Assembly: GCA_015680685.1 (NCBI GenBank) | Contig: MNCI01020440.1 | Span: forward strand, 7,971 to 37,454 | Reading direction: 5' to 3' | From: Gnetum montanum | Lineage: Eukaryota > Streptophyta > Gnetopsida > Gnetales > Gnetaceae | Length of the DNA: 29,484 nucleotides | Shown here: piece by piece, positions 1-11,389 of the stretch | Numbering within the stretch: the first letter of the stretch is position 1 | Layout of the letters: the number at the start of each line of letters is the position of its first letter | Notes under the pieces: generated by a model | The model's database searches: none | What the model was told of the DNA's origin: nothing | What the model saw: only the letters and a program-made list of their open reading frames with translations | Program-made: the position numbers and the translations under genes

Positions 1-7
1 CACAACC

Positions 8-2005
8 ATGCCTCTCCTACAAGACTATAATAATGCCACATCAAGTGAGGTAATTCATTGGAGAACCAATGAATATTATAACAATGAAGATTGGAGTACA
101 CAACCTGAAGTGGGGGTTTCTTATAAACATAAACAAAGACAACATCGTCCCAACACATGAAAGCATAACCTACCCGATGACGATGAACCCCTATTGGTCA
201 CTACAGGCTTAACGAAAATACAAGAGGCTATTCGAATAGCTTGCAAGCATCATAAGGAAATTTGTCTACCCGTGCTTGATTTAAACAACTTTCCCAAGTT
301 TTCAAGAGGCTATGATTTAGATCTACAACAACATTTACAAGCCTTCTACGATGCCTGTACATGGAACAATATTGATAATGGGTGAAAAAAACTTAAGCTC
401 TTTCCCCTGACACTCGTTGGCCAAGCAAAAGTATGGTATAGGTCGTTAAAACCAAAATCAATTCAACATTGGCCGACAATGGTAGAACTTTTCAACGAAA
501 GATATCAAACCTATGCGAGAGTGTCATCCTTGAGGAGACAAATCCAAGAATGGAAACAAGCACAAAATGAACCATTGGACATGGCCTTAGAAAGATAGTA
601 CACACTATTAAACAACTACCAAGGCCATGGGTTCTCCGAGGAGAGGCTAATGTACCATATCATAGATGGGCTCCTTAATGAAACAAGGGAGAGCCTAGGG
701 ATGTACGCCCAAGGTCAATTATATGAGCTATGAATCCATCAATTCCAAGAGCTTATTAAGTAGATAGCGAAAGAAGAAGGAGAAATAGCCAAATGGAAGA
801 ATGTTGAAAGTTCTCGATAAGACCAAAATCTTAACTCAACAAGGGTCCATGATCATGAAGAGGAGAAATCAACTCACTTCGAGAAGGTGGAATCATCTTT
901 GCCAATCCTAAAATCACTAGATGAAATTGAGGCAAAGATTAATAAGATGACGGACTGGGTACATGAAATATGTGGAGAATATGCCAACATTATTAGAGGA
1001 AAAACTATGCCAAATTGAGAAACAGGATAGGACACCACGTGACAATTGAAACAAAGGGTAGAAGAGAATAGGGATAAGAACTCAACTGCCAATCATACAT
1101 ATCAATGTAACATTTTCTTGTACGATCACCCCAAAGGTCAATGTCTAATATTTTCACATTTACATGAGCATTGGGGAGGAATGTTACATCCAGAGTTCGT
1201 ACAAAAATACTATGTCTAACCACAGTGGCAAAAACCTCAGTCGTGGGGGAGGCCACCACCAACTGGACCATACCCTTCGTATGTCCTAGCGTCAAATGCT
1301 TATTATGTTTAACACCCTATTTCTCCAACAATATTAGCATCCTCTACCTCACCTCATCATTATCATTCTCCTGAGTACTATCCACGCATGTCCTCTCCAA
1401 CAAGATCACCACCTCATGTGCCTTACACTTCTTCTCAACCTCAATATTCTCATACTTCACCCCCTCCTACATCACCGCCAGCTATGCCAGAAGATTTTGC
1501 ACCACAACACTAACCTATAAACGTTACTTGTGCTTCTACTCTCAACTACAGTGGAGGTCCTTCACAACATCGAAGACATCCCTTCTTTAGATGTGACTAT
1601 CGAAAGGGACACCACAGTTCAGAAACCACTACATCTGCCAACTCAGCACAAATCCAACACTGTGGTGCATCTTCCTCTTTGAACCCAATGCCTCATGTTA
1701 CCTTATCAAGGCCACCACTCAATACTCCAACAACCATGGGGCCCAATGAATATTGCCACATGGGGAGACATGTTGATCCTTGCATACCATCTTATGGTAG
1801 CAAGTACCATAGTGCATCAACTTCTTATAAATTAACCACATCGTATAACTTGCCCCACTATGTCAACTCTAATCAGGTGTGTGAACCCCAATGGGGTAAG
1901 TATGACTAGGTCCCAATATTTTCAACATGCAAGGATTCCCACCTTCCATTTATTAATTCTAGCCATGCTCAACCATTTAGTTATGGAGGGTATCCTCCAT
2001 TCTAA
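8..2005 (+). pseudogene. gag: gag pseudogene of element A
   Basis: One frame runs from the ATG at 8 to a TAA at 2003-2005 (about 665 codons) with no net frameshift, but with roughly a dozen internal stops. Residues about 89-240 form a retrotransposon gag (capsid-like) domain with the blocks LNNFPKFS, LFPLTL, KVWYRSL, MVELFNERYQ and LRRQIQEWKQ. A degenerate zinc knuckle starts at 1106 (C-x2-F-x3-H-x4-C, second Cys replaced by Phe). The C-terminal third is rich in Pro, Ser, His and Tyr. Compared with element B it lacks a Ser-rich stretch of about 95 codons near position 125, removed in frame. Stops such as TGA at 383-385 and TAG at 596-598 break it. Gag packages the element RNA into cytoplasmic particles; this copy cannot. 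Confidence 0.85.
1896..1903 (+). promoter_or_regulatory. Possible splice donor inside gag of element A
   Basis: GTAAGTAT after GGG matches the plant 5' splice-site consensus and is kept at the homologous place in element B (23617). It is about 110 bases before the gag stop and could pair with the acceptor before ORF2. The bases also encode gag residues, so conservation alone does not prove splicing. Confidence 0.3.
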
Positions 2006-3329
2006 CAACACAGAATTAATAAATGTTTTTCTGTTTCTTTAATTTTTCAACTTTTTCTTTTCTAGTTTTTCACCCTTTTAATTTATTTTTTTATCTTTTT
2101 TTCTTTTTATCTTTTTATGAGTAATCTCATCCATGAATAAAATACTCATGTGGCTCGTTGGTTGAAGTGTTATTCTATGCTATCAAGTCTCGGGTGATCA
2201 ATTATTTGGATAGTGAGCCCATTACACCCACGCAACAACTCTACAAATCAGAGGTTCTATTCAAGGGTACAGTGATATTCTTGACATTTTTGAACTTAAA
2301 ATTAATCTTATGTTCATTATACCCATAATGAAGAAGGATGGACCAAGAGGGAATGATTAGGGTGTGACATCAAGGGGACTTGCGGATTCTCTTTGGTGAC
2401 GTCCGTGGGAGTTATCATGCAACGTGGTTGTACTAAGATCCTTGTAGATCTAACAAAAAATGGGAGTAAGATTAATCAAAAGGGCACTTAAAAATCCAAT
2501 GCTGTTCTAGGGGGTCCCACTAGAAAGATATGCACCCATGCCTGATGGTTGGTGGCTTCTCTAGATTTAGTATTCAAAAAAAAAAGAGAGAAAGAGAAAA
2601 AGAAAAGAAGATAAAAAAAGTGCTACAAAACAAAAAATCGCTCCTCCCTTGAACAAAATGCAAAGTTATCGTACGCCTTGTTGTTTTGGTACTCTCATGG
2701 TTGTTCATCATGGGATGAAACAATGCGGTGTCACTGATTAGAGGAACGGACTTGGTCCTGATCTTGGAACGATGGGTTAATGGCACTTTAATCATGCTAT
2801 ACATGCAGAATTCATTGTGGCCTGAGTTAGTTACCTCACGTCCCAATCTTTGCAATCCCTTCAATGTATTTGTGACTCGTGTCTTGTATAGCATTGAGTT
2901 CATACCTCATCATGGTGGTATCAACATGTGTGTGTTTTGTTGCATTGGTAAAGATTACATTTAACCCTTCTAATGCCTACGGACATCTTAAGGTGTGGTT
3001 ACGCAAGGGCATATAGGTTGGAACTTGCTTTGGGGAGGACCCACTTGAGTGACTTTTGTAATTTGTACTTATTGCACACCACCACATCATCGTATACCCT
3101 CTGTGTATTTCATTGCCAAATTTATTCTTTCCTTTGTCATCATTTTATCAAACGTTCCTCAAAACCAGGTTCGACATTAAACTTTTAGGGCAACTTCCTT
3201 GAAAATTTTCTAACTCTAAAATCACACTAAGTAAAGAATGCAACATTTATTAATGATAATGAGTAAGGTATGAAATCATTAAAATTTTCTCAATAACCTT
3301 ACTAATAATTGATGTTTGTGTGATTATAG
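2006..3329 (+). other. Non-coding spacer between gag and ORF2 of element A
   Basis: There is no convincing gene here. It begins with a T-rich tract (about 2029-2120), followed by blocks shared with B and C: TGACATCAAGGGGACT at 2365, a block around 2519-2545 containing CCCATGCCTGA, a purine run at 2576-2611, and GGGGAGGACCCACTTG at about 3033. It ends with the putative splice acceptor at 3328-3329. Short ORFs here, including a minus-strand one over the purine run, are not conserved between copies. Confidence 0.7.
3302..3329 (+). promoter_or_regulatory. Putative branch point and 3' splice site before ORF2 (element A)
   Basis: CTAAT at about 3302 (branch-point-like) is followed by a T-rich stretch and TGATTATAG ending at 3329. 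The next codon, ATA at 3330, is a mutated ATG. The same arrangement precedes ORF2 in B and C. Confidence 0.45.
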
Positions 3330-3755
3330 ATAGCCCTAAAAGAAGATAACAAGGAGGACCTTCTCATGGTGCAATTGAATGACTTGGGGGAGGCAGAGGC
3401 TGAGGAAGTCGTGTAGAACATGTAGAGCAAAAGGTAATCATTTAGCATCCATCATGAACTCCTGTTACAGCATAATCTATCCAAGCAAAGGAAGGAGAGG
3501 TTAAGGCCCAAGTCTATGAAGAGGAACAACGACTATTTGCGGCATGGCATGTTAGGGCCAATCAAGTGTTCCCGTAGCTACCATGTCCATGAAAAGTGCC
3601 AAATCCATCAAACATTGGAACATTAGCATGGATGGCTCATAATCCTCAAATAGAAGAGGAGAAATGTGAAGTGCTTCTTCAATGGTATCAATCTCAGAAG
3701 CCTAGCACACAGAAAGGCACCCATGGAGGAGCCACTACTACTGGAAACCCCATGA
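3330..3755 (+). pseudogene. Short ORF2 pseudogene of element A
   Basis: Homologous to the 145-codon ORF2 of element B. The start ATG has become ATA, a 1-base deletion follows within ten bases, and a 4-base deletion near 3711 shifts the C-terminus. The best-kept part reads PSNI, then HNPQIEEEKC and VLLQWYQSQKP, matching B closely. The family is not known to me. By comparison with element C it corresponds to the two ends of a much longer downstream protein. Function unknown; clearly non-functional here. Confidence 0.65.
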
Positions 3756-3913
3756 GTTCCACAAATTTTTTCATTTTGTGTCTGTGTCCCAATTTTTTCA
3801 TATCCACTACGGGATGAATAAATTTCTAATTAGTCAGTAATCCCATACCTATCCACTATGTATTCAATTGATCTTGTTCCTCACTTTCTTTGACTCAAGG
3901 ATGAGTTTTTACT

Positions 3914-3927
3914 CAGTTGTGGGGGTA
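3914..3927 (+). other. Polypurine tract of element A
   Basis: CAGTTGTGGGGGTA ends exactly where the LTR TG begins. This is the expected primer site for plus-strand DNA synthesis. It is preceded by CTCAAGGATGAG (about 3894), a motif also seen before the 3' LTRs of B and C and typical of plant Athila/Tat-type elements. Confidence 0.85.
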
Positions 3928-4066
3928 TGATGAAGTGCTATATAGTCAATGCGTCAACTAGGCCATGTATACGGGGCCTCGTATATGCAACCGTGTCGAC
4001 ACGGCCCCATTGACACAGCCTTCCTGCATCGATGTGGCCCCATTTACGTAGCCACCTATCATAGCC

Positions 4067-4074
4067 TATAAATA
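4067..4074 (+). promoter_or_regulatory. TATA box of LTR A
   Basis: TATAAATA in the context AGCCTATAAATAAG. It is conserved in sequence and place in LTRs B and C. Confidence 0.8.
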
Positions 4075-4246
4075 AGAGGGACTTCCGCCTCATTTGGGGA
4101 GCTTCGAGTTAGTTGTAGCGAAGATCTTTCATTTTGTTTTCGTAGGAGTTAGATTATTTTCCCAAGTGCATGCCCACAGTGTGATGCTTGTAATTGTATG
4201 ACACCTTTATTTGAGTGTGATGTACTTGGACGTGCACATGATCGAA

Positions 4247-4252
4247 AATAAA
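4247..4252 (+). promoter_or_regulatory. Polyadenylation signal of LTR A
   Basis: AATAAA about 175 bases after the TATA box. The equivalent signal is at 20746 in LTR B, 5913 in the 5' LTR of C and 18202 in its 3' LTR. Confidence 0.65.
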
Positions 4253-4820
4253 GATCGAGATTACTTCATCATTGCAGCATTCACTTAGTTTTAATTGTTT
4301 AATTATTATTCTTAATTGTTCTTATTATTTATTTTTTTTCTTAGTTAATATTTCTTTATCATCATTTACTATTCTTATTATTAAATGTGGAATGAGTACA
4401 ACTTAATCACGAGCATTTAAGTGTGACTACTTGGTAACCCAGTAGCGTACCTAGGATCTACGCTTGGTAATCCCAGTAGTAGTCATGCACGAGGTCCAAG
4501 ATGTGTACGAATGATTAAGGAATGGATGCTCATCACACTTAGGTTAGCATAGACTTCATTTCCTATTACTCATTAGTTTAATCAAGATTATCTTCCATTG
4601 TCTCTAGGAGTAGCACTAGTTTAGGATCACATCATACGCTTCACTCTAGACTAAATCATACGTGACAAAGAAAATACTAGTCCAGGTGGGAAGACAACAA
4701 ACTATGATCAACATGTAACTATCTAGATACCATAACTAGCATGTCCACAGAGTTTGACTGGATTGTGTGTGAATGCTCGTATTCGTAAGGTTGAGTGTAG
4801 GGGTACCTCGTCGCTCATCA

Positions 4821-5324
4821 CTTGTTAGAGAACTACCTTTAGGCATAGGTAACATGTCTTTCTAGTGATGTAATAAGGAAATAATAATTTTCAAGAAAAA
4901 TTTCCTAGAGACAATAAAAGTATAAGTAGTAGTACATCAACATAAGACTAGTGGAAAGTGTAGTGGGGATTCAAGAAATCAATAAATCTCCTTAATGTCA
5001 TACCATTATTCAACCTTGTTGATCCTTCCTTATTTCTTCAAGGTTTAAGGATTATGTCTAAATTTTAGTGTCTAATATGATAAAAATCACATTATTCTTA
5101 TGATAAAGATCTATTATTATTGGAATATAGAAATGGATGTTGTGATTCCACTATTATGCATAATTATGTCTTTAATGATCTGATATGCAAAATTTTGACA
5201 TATGAAGCTGATTTTGACACATTGTTGGAAAATTAATATAAAAAAATTAGAAATGCATCAAATAAAAAATTCAAGAAAGTCTAAAATTATTAAGAAAATA
5301 GAAAAGAATTAGAAAAATATGAAT
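4821..5324. other. AT-rich flank without recognisable gene
   Basis: Lies between LTR A and the first recognisable LINE sequence. It may hold the eroded front of the LINE (start of the endonuclease), but I cannot match any block. No long ORF is present on either strand. Confidence 0.5.
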
Positions 5325-5606
5325 CATTAAGGACATGAATATGAAGAGCAAAATGATATGGAAGATTCGTTATTGCAATTTGCAAGTGCTTATGACCTTG
5401 CAATTATAAATACTTATTCCAAGAAGAAGATAGAAAATTTAATATAAGAGTGGTATAGATAAAATAAAAATTGATTATTTATTGTTGTACTAAAGAGATT
5501 GTGCCATGTGTAAAGACTACAAGATTATACCTAGAGAGTTCCTTACAACTCAACATCGACTAATGGTCATGGGTTTAACTATATAGAGATTAAAAGGTAG
5601 CACAAG
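5325..5606 (+). pseudogene. RTE-type LINE, endonuclease C-terminal part (left fragment)
   Basis: Two frames give the end of an apurinic-type endonuclease domain of a plant RTE LINE. From 5331 the blocks GHEYEEQND and LLQFASAYDLAIINT match the family's GFGYGERN and LDFALAYDLVIANT. From 5509 the frame reads CKDYKIIPRE then LTTQHRLMVMGL, matching the conserved end of the domain. A frameshift and stops separate the two. The fragment stops at the 5-bp duplication ACAAG (5602-5606) where element C inserted, and continues in frame at 25889. The endonuclease nicks target DNA for target-primed reverse transcription; this copy is dead. Confidence 0.8.
5602..5606 (+). repeat. Left target-site duplication of element C (ACAAG)
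   Basis: ACAAG precedes the LTR TG at 5607 and is repeated at 25884-25888 just after the last LTR base (TCA at 25881-25883). Confidence 0.88.
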
Positions 5607-6478
5607 TGATGAATTGTCATTGTGTTGTGTCAATGGACCCCCATTGACATGGCCTCATCTACATGGTGTTGCCCCATTGACATAGCATTTGTTGCATCTA
5701 TGATGCCTTGTTGACATATCTCCAAAACAAAGTCTATAAATACGTGCTCACTAGTAGTGTTTATGGGGAGTCAAGTTATAGTTGTAGTAGAGCTCTTGCA
5801 ATTTTGTCATTTGAGAGTTAGAATATTTTTTTGAGTGCCTGCAACAAGAGTCAGAAAATATACAGATCTTTATTTGAGCATTGTTATACCTAAACACCAC
5901 AGTGTGAATGATAATAAAATAAGCCTTTTGATCAAACCTTATAGCACTTGAAATAGATTAATGATTTATTAATGCATTTTTTATTTTCATTAATTAAGCT
6001 AAATTAAAATACAAGTGATTAGTTAATTAATTAATTAAGCTAAATAGATTAAACACATAAGTATGATCGCTTCAAGTGTAAACATGTATTCACTAGGTAA
6101 TCTCAACAACGTCATGCTTGGTTCACCTAGTAGCATAAATCTTTGGTAATCCTAATAGTGGATATGTGGGGTTTAGGATGTGTACAAAAAGTGGGATTGG
6201 ATGCTTATGTTAGGACTAGTTAGAGATTAGTTAACTAGTTAAATTAAATTAGTTATTAAATTAATTTATTTCTCTATTTTAAGCACTAGGAACATAAACA
6301 TAAAATACTAAAAATTAGATGCCTTAATTACACTTAACCATACCTTTGTACATTAAAAGTGTAATTGGGAAGGTAATGTTTAACTGTTAGGGTAAAGTTC
6401 ACTTCTTTGGAGACTAGTGTACTGGAAGACATCAAGTCTATAGAATTTGATTGGATCATGCATGAATGCTTAATGACT
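5607..6478 (+). repeat. 5' LTR of element C (end eroded)
   Basis: Starts TGATGAATTG. TATA box TATAAATA at 5735-5742, AATAAA at 5913-5918. It aligns with 17889-20326 apart from insert D. The last 40 or so bases of the family LTR (ending ACTCATCA) are missing: after ATGAATGCTTAATGACTA the sequence goes directly to TTGGCAGG, which may be the start of a broken primer site. Only three CpG dinucleotides remain in 872 bases. Confidence 0.87.
5735..5742 (+). promoter_or_regulatory. TATA box of the 5' LTR of element C
   Basis: TATAAATA in the context AGTCTATAAATACG, same place as in the other LTRs of the family. Confidence 0.8.
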
Positions 6479-6623
6479 ATTGGCAGGACTTTTTTTGTTT
6501 GAAACGTGCACTATCTATGTTTAGTGAACATCACTGACATATTTGAATGAACCCTAAGGTAAAAATCATTCTCACAATAAATATAATCACATAAGCACAC
6601 CATTATCTTATTTGTATTTCAAA

Positions 6624-8860
6624 ATGTCTTCTTCTCACAGGTGTGATGATACTAAACTACCCTTCCCTTAAGAATGGAAGGTGGTGTATACTCATCTAGA
6701 TGAGTATGTGCCTGACTTCACCTTCATCCTTGATTAAGATGACCAACTACCATGGTGAGATATGGAAGGCAACATTATAATGCCTCTTGATCGATCTATG
6801 CCTAGGATGATGCTTCAAGCTCTTAGGAGGTTAGGCATCCAAGATCTTCAAGAGGAGTATGTTATGCATGGTTATAACTACCGTTCCATTGAAACAAAAC
6901 ATAGGAGAGATCGACACCAGGAGAAGGACTATGAGTTTATGAAGGGATAATAGTTCACCAATCCCCTGTTCTTGCTTAACCAAAATGATAATGATGATCC
7001 TCCCTTTGGGAGCTCTCAACATGAAGATTCCCCACATGTTGTTATTGATGATGGGGGTGTAGTCCTAAATCTGTAATCCACTATTAGCAATCTAGGTTTA
7101 GGTAAAAATGCTAGTCAAGCTAGGGGCTTGAACATGCATCAAGAGGATAAGAAAACTAATGAACGTGGTCATGACAATCAAAGAGGATTTGGCAGAGACC
7201 ATGGTGGTGGTAGCTCTCCTCCCTCTTTGCCCTCTTCATCTACATCATTTTCTTCCTCTTTTGGTTCTAGCAAATGTTGTAGAAAGAAAAATTACGATGA
7301 AGGGGAATAGTGGGACAACAATAATGATTGTAGGACCCACCATGAACGAAGGGGTAGTAGAAGACATCATCAAAATAATGACAGTGATGAGCCTTTGCTA
7401 GTAACTTAAAGCATGATAAATATTGTAGAGGCTATAAAAATTCAAACTAGACATGTGAAAGATAGTGGGATCAAATGACATGATATGAATAATATTTCCA
7501 GATTTGAGGAGGATATGACTTTGATCCATAAACACATCTTCAAGATTTTCACAATGCCTATGCCTTACAAAATATTGAAAATGACTAACAGAAACTAAAG
7601 CTATTTCCTAGGACACTTATTAAGGAAGTGGAAAGTTGGTATCAGTCCTTGGAGCCATAATCCATTCGCATGTGGAGTATAATGCTAGAGCTATTTAATG
7701 AGAAGTATCATATGTACTTTAAAGTGTGTAATCTGAGAAGGTAGATCCAAGGATGGAAGCAAAGAAATAATGAACCCTTGGATGCTACCATGGGTAAATA
7801 CTATTCTCTCATACATTAGTGCCTTAGCCATTGTTATTCTTAGTGGGAACAACTTTGTCATAACATAGATGGACTTAGATCACAAACAAGGAGAACTCTT
7901 AGGGTTTATGCCAAAGAAAGACTATCCAAACTCAGAGCCCATTAGACCTAAAGGCTAATTGAGTAGGTAGCAAAAAAAGAAAAAGATTTGAGAAAAAAAG
8001 AAAGTGTAGAGGAATACAATAGAGATCCTTCCATAAAAAAGAGGGAGGTTCGATTTTGTGACATTGAGGAAGAATCACCACCTAATGAGATGGTGAACAA
8101 AAAGACCTTGTTGATTCAAAAATCTATGTTTGAAATTTTAGCTAAGGTGGATAAAATGTGGGACTAATTAGATGCAAAATGCTTTAAAAATAATCAAAGA
8201 ATCACGAGAGTAGAGTAGTGATCATAATCACAGGAGGCAAAAAGAAGCCGAATGTGCCTACCAAAGGGGTAAGGGCAAGATTGCTGTAGTAGATGATGTT
8301 GTAGAAACCAAATTAGATGATGATGATGGATGTGACATCTGCTAATATGAACATCCTAAGGAAAGTTACCCCATCATCTCACACTTACAGGAGTTTGGAG
8401 TGTATGCTCTAAATCCATGAATATAAAAAAGGAAAATACCTAGAAGATTACCTTATCCTTAAGGGAATCCCAAACAATTCCATTAGCAACAACAATATAT
8501 CCAAGTGGAACTCCATCACAACCATATGAACAATATCAATAGTGGCACCAAGCATAGTAATGGGGAATGCCACCACCAAGGCAACAATACCCTTATAAGC
8601 AATCAAATCCATATGGGTATTATGTTTAGCAAACCTTGTCTCCATGTGACTCTTCCAGTCAATTTTCTCCTTTCCAACATTACTATCACACTCATGAATA
8701 CTACAGAGGTCATTCTTCACATTCTAAGAGGGATGCCATATTTTATCCTTATCCTTCTATTGTTCATGCACTTGTTCATCCATCCTCAACATAGCTACTT
8801 CTTGCTCCATTTATGCCAAGTGAACTTTTAGACCAGTCATAGTAATGCAATGCTACTAGG
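6624..8860 (+). pseudogene. gag: gag pseudogene of element C
   Basis: Starts at ATG 6624 (MSSSHRCDD). An N-terminal part leads to a Ser-rich, basic stretch (about 7128-7310) like that in element B. A -1 frameshift near 7548 precedes the capsid-like domain (about 7550-7960), which aligns with A and B through QKLKLFPRTL, WYQSLEP, LELFNEKYH and EPLDAT. A zinc knuckle at 8331-8369 has plant spacing C-x2-C-x3-H-x4-C, but the last Cys is Tyr (TAC). The C-terminal part (about 8465-8800) is rich in Gln, Pro, Tyr and His. Stops are mostly TAG/TAA where the relatives have CAG/CAA or TGG. The gag-protease boundary is not visible. Confidence 0.75.
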
Positions 8861-9039
8861 GCCATCAATCTACAACTAGTTTATCGAGGGGTTTAGAAAC
8901 TCATGCTCACAAAAGATCATTCTTCTAAACCAACAACTCTACTAAGCCCTCCTAGAATTAGGTGGTTGGTCATCCTACTTCTACCTAATCCTTTGTAAAT
9001 AATTCCATCAGATCCCCTTTAGACCAAATGCCACCCAAA

Positions 9040-9530
9040 ATCCATACTATTATGCTCACTCATGCTGTATTTGATTGGATCCTAGCTAGCAACTTTCCCA
9101 AGAAATTAGTTGATTTTGGGAGTCCCCTTATCTATTTATAGATTGCTGGGAATGAACCATGTAAAGCTCTTCTTAATTTAGGTGTAGGTGTGAACTTGAT
9201 TTCTCATGAGATGTATACTGCCTTGGACCTATCACCTCTCAAAAATAGGAATATTAGATTGGAATTGATAAACCAGTCCATCACTATTTCATTGGAACTA
9301 GTCAAAGACATTGTGACCACTATTTATGGGTGATCTTATCCTACCAATTTCATAGTAATCAAGGTTGAGAACTATAAGGGGGAATTCCCAATCATTATGG
9401 GAAGGGTATGGCTAAGCATTGTTGTTGCAAGAATGGGAATCACAAATATTTTCTTGGAAACATCTAAAGAAAATGCATTTGGAAAGATAAAAAAGAGACA
9501 AGTTCTATGCATTGTGTACAATGATACAAC
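9040..9530 (+). pseudogene. pol: Aspartic protease domain remnant, element C
   Basis: A frame containing VDFGSPLIYL, then CKALLNLGVGVNLI and, about 65 codons later, FPIIMGRVWL, matches the plant gypsy protease layout (active-site loop, then the closing I-x-GR/L block). The catalytic Asp of the D-x-G loop is Asn (AAT at 9175-9177), a G-to-A change, so the enzyme would not cleave the polyprotein. Stops at about 9140 and 9331. Between here and RT, a connecting stretch is readable in pieces. Confidence 0.75.
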
Positions 9531-9687
9531 ATGAAATTGCATGTAAAAAATCTAGTTCATGAAATGAGTATCTATTTTTACATGTAGGTGGTGTACACAT
9601 GAAGTAGATATTTAAAAGTGTTTGTATCTAAAAGCCACAAAATAAGAGGGCACCCAGTGGCTAACTGCTAATTTAGATAGTAGCACA

Positions 9688-10049
9688 ATGTGCATGGAAC
9701 CTACTGAGAGCCTGACATGTGCTCATGTTATAGGCATGGATGAACTAGAGAAAGTTCATCACCAACTCTTTGATGATGAAAATGATGATACCAATTGGTT
9801 AGAGTTGGAGATCCTTGAGAATTTTAAACAAGAGCCCATAAAGTTGAAAACTCTACCCACCACTTGGAATATGCATTCTTGAAAAATGGCAAGCTAGTCA
9901 TACTTAATGCCAAACTTTCTCTTGAGCATAAAGCAAAATTGTTGAAAGTGGTTAACAAATGGCCAACAACATTTACTTGGTCATTCCTGAACTCACTGGA
10001 ATTGATCCATGGATATGTCAATTCTACATTTACATTAATCTATCGATGA
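9688..10049 (+). pseudogene. pol: Protease-RT connecting region, element C
   Basis: Frame 9688-9862 (acidic, ELEKVHHQLFDDEN...) shifts near 9862 to the frame of 9864-10049, with LEYAFLKNGKLVIL, LSLEHKAKLLKVVNKW and TTFTWSF. These match the conserved linker of plant gypsy pol proteins just before RT. At least two frameshifts lie here (about 9862 and 10050). Confidence 0.7.
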
Positions 10050-10061
10050 AGATAAGGAGAA

Positions 10062-10900
10062 AACCAAAATAGTGGTTGAATCCAAAATTGAAGAAAATCA
10101 TTAAAGAGAAGATTGAGAAACTCCTGAAGGTAGGGTTCATCTACCCCATTGTGGATAGTAAGTGGGTTAGTCCACTTGTGATAGTTCCAAAGAAAGGTGG
10201 CAAATGGCAGGTTTGTATTGACTTTAGGCTATTAAACATGGCATCATTTAAAGACCAATTTTCATTGCCATTTGTTGATCAAGTGTTAGACACCATATTT
10301 GGGCATTACTATTACACTTTTCTGGATGGTTATAGTGGCTATAACCAAATCCAGATCACACCAGAATATTAGGCCAAAACAACATTCACAAATCCTTAGG
10401 GGACCTTTGCATATCACAAGATGGCTTTTGGTCTATGCAATGTTCTTGCCACTTTTCAACATCTAGTCTTAATAATCTTTCAGTAACAAATAGGTTGCGG
10501 AGTGGAAGTCTTCATGGATGCCTTCTCTACTTATGGTGCTACCTTTAAGAAAGCCTTAGACTACCTTGAGTAAGTACTAAAAAGATGTGTGGAAATAAAT
10601 TTGAAGCTCAATTAGCAAAAGATCCATCTCATGATCCAAGAATACATTGTATTGGTGCATCAAATTTCATAGGAATTGATTGAGGTAGACCCTAAAATGA
10701 TAAGGATCATCCAAGAAATCACTTGCCAACTAGAAAATATCAAAGATGTTTAGTCATTCCTTGAACACTTTTGCTACTACTAGTGATTTATAGAGAATTT
10801 CTCTAAGATCATGAAACTGTTGGTTGAGCTAACAAATAAAGATGCTCCTTTTATCTAGACTAAGGAATGAAAAAATGCATTCCAAAGCCTTAAGTAGAAG
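10062..10900 (+). pseudogene. pol: Reverse transcriptase remnant, element C
   Basis: The frame through 10076-10372 gives VGFIYPI, SKWVSPLVIVPKK, WQVCIDFRLLN and the palm motif FLDGYSGYNQI (catalytic Asp at 10325-10327 intact). After a TAG (10370) it continues with TTFTNP, TFAYHKMAFGLCN and the second palm motif, which reads FMDAF at 10511-10525 where the family has Y/F-V-DD-F: the second Asp of the pair is Ala (GCC at 10520). The thumb/connection follows to about 10900 with several TAG/TGA stops. The enzyme copies element RNA into DNA; the lost Asp and stops make this copy inactive. Confidence 0.88.
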
Positions 10901-10929
10901 CTTGTGGAGACTCCAATTCTATAAGCACT

Positions 10930-11240
10930 TGACTAGTCCAGATCATTCCATATCATGATAGATGTATCTAATTATGCCTTGGGAGCCATGCTTATGCAAC
11001 TGGATGATAGGAAACATCCATATTACATCCACTATGCAAGTTGAAGCATTGTGCGTGCACAGTTGAATTACACCACCACAGAAAAAATAACTGATGGTAG
11101 TGGTGTATGCTCTGGAAACGTTTAGGCACTATGTGCTTGGATATAAAGTGTTTGTACACACCAATCACAGTGTTGTTTGCTTCCTCATGAATAAGCTAAT
11201 GGTGAGCCATCGTGTCATACGGTGGTTGGTGATCTTGTAA
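10930..11240 (+). pseudogene. pol: RNase H remnant, element C
   Basis: FHIMIDVSNYALGAML carries the first catalytic Asp (10961-10963). TTTEK at about 11072 holds the Glu. A frameshift near 11087-11091 then restores MVVVYALETFRHYVLGY and VFVHTNHSVVCFL in another frame. The block order is that of Ty3/gypsy RNase H, which removes the RNA strand after reverse transcription. Stops include TGA at about 11042 and TAA at about 11238. Confidence 0.82.
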
Positions 11241-11389
11241 GGATTTCATCTCACAATGGTAGATTAAAAGAGAACTAAGAATATGATCATTGATCACTTG
11301 TGTTGGTTGCGATGGAATAACAGAGAGAAGGAAAGCTCATTATCTCATTTATTTCCTAATGAACTCCTCTTTGCTAGTGCAATAAATTA

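Larger units (their letters stand above)
1..4820 (+). mobile_element. Element A: non-autonomous gag + short ORF2 Ty3/gypsy LTR retrotransposon, 5' end outside window
   Basis: The internal region runs from the gag start at position 8 to a polypurine tract ending at 3927, followed by a complete 3' LTR (3928-4820). No protease, RT, RNase H or integrase remnant lies between gag and the LTR, only a spacer and a short ORF2. The same order recurs in element B, so the lack of pol is a subfamily trait and not a chance deletion. The 5' LTR and left target-site duplication lie outside the window; the right copy would be the bases just after 4820 (CTTGT). Confidence 0.85.
3928..4820 (+). repeat. 3' LTR of element A (893 bp)
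   Basis: It begins TGATGAAG and ends GCTCATCA, close to the family's inverted ends TGATGAGT/ACTCATCA. It aligns with LTR B (20327-21318) from the TATA box to the end; the first part of U3 differs. A hand alignment of about 180 bases (from 4391) shows 15 differences, 14 of them transitions. It contains a TATA box, a polyadenylation signal and a tandem duplication of TTGGTAAYCCAGTAG-like sequence (4431 and 4464). Confidence 0.93.

Noticed and set aside
2574-2903. 109-codon minus-strand ORF (with a partner at 24242-24556)
   Set aside because: Antisense to the spacer; its Phe-rich end is the purine run read backward, and the B copy differs in length and frame. Shared only because the spacer is shared.
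8448-8720. 90-codon minus-strand ORF
   Set aside because: Antisense shadow of the Gln/Pro-rich end of gag C.
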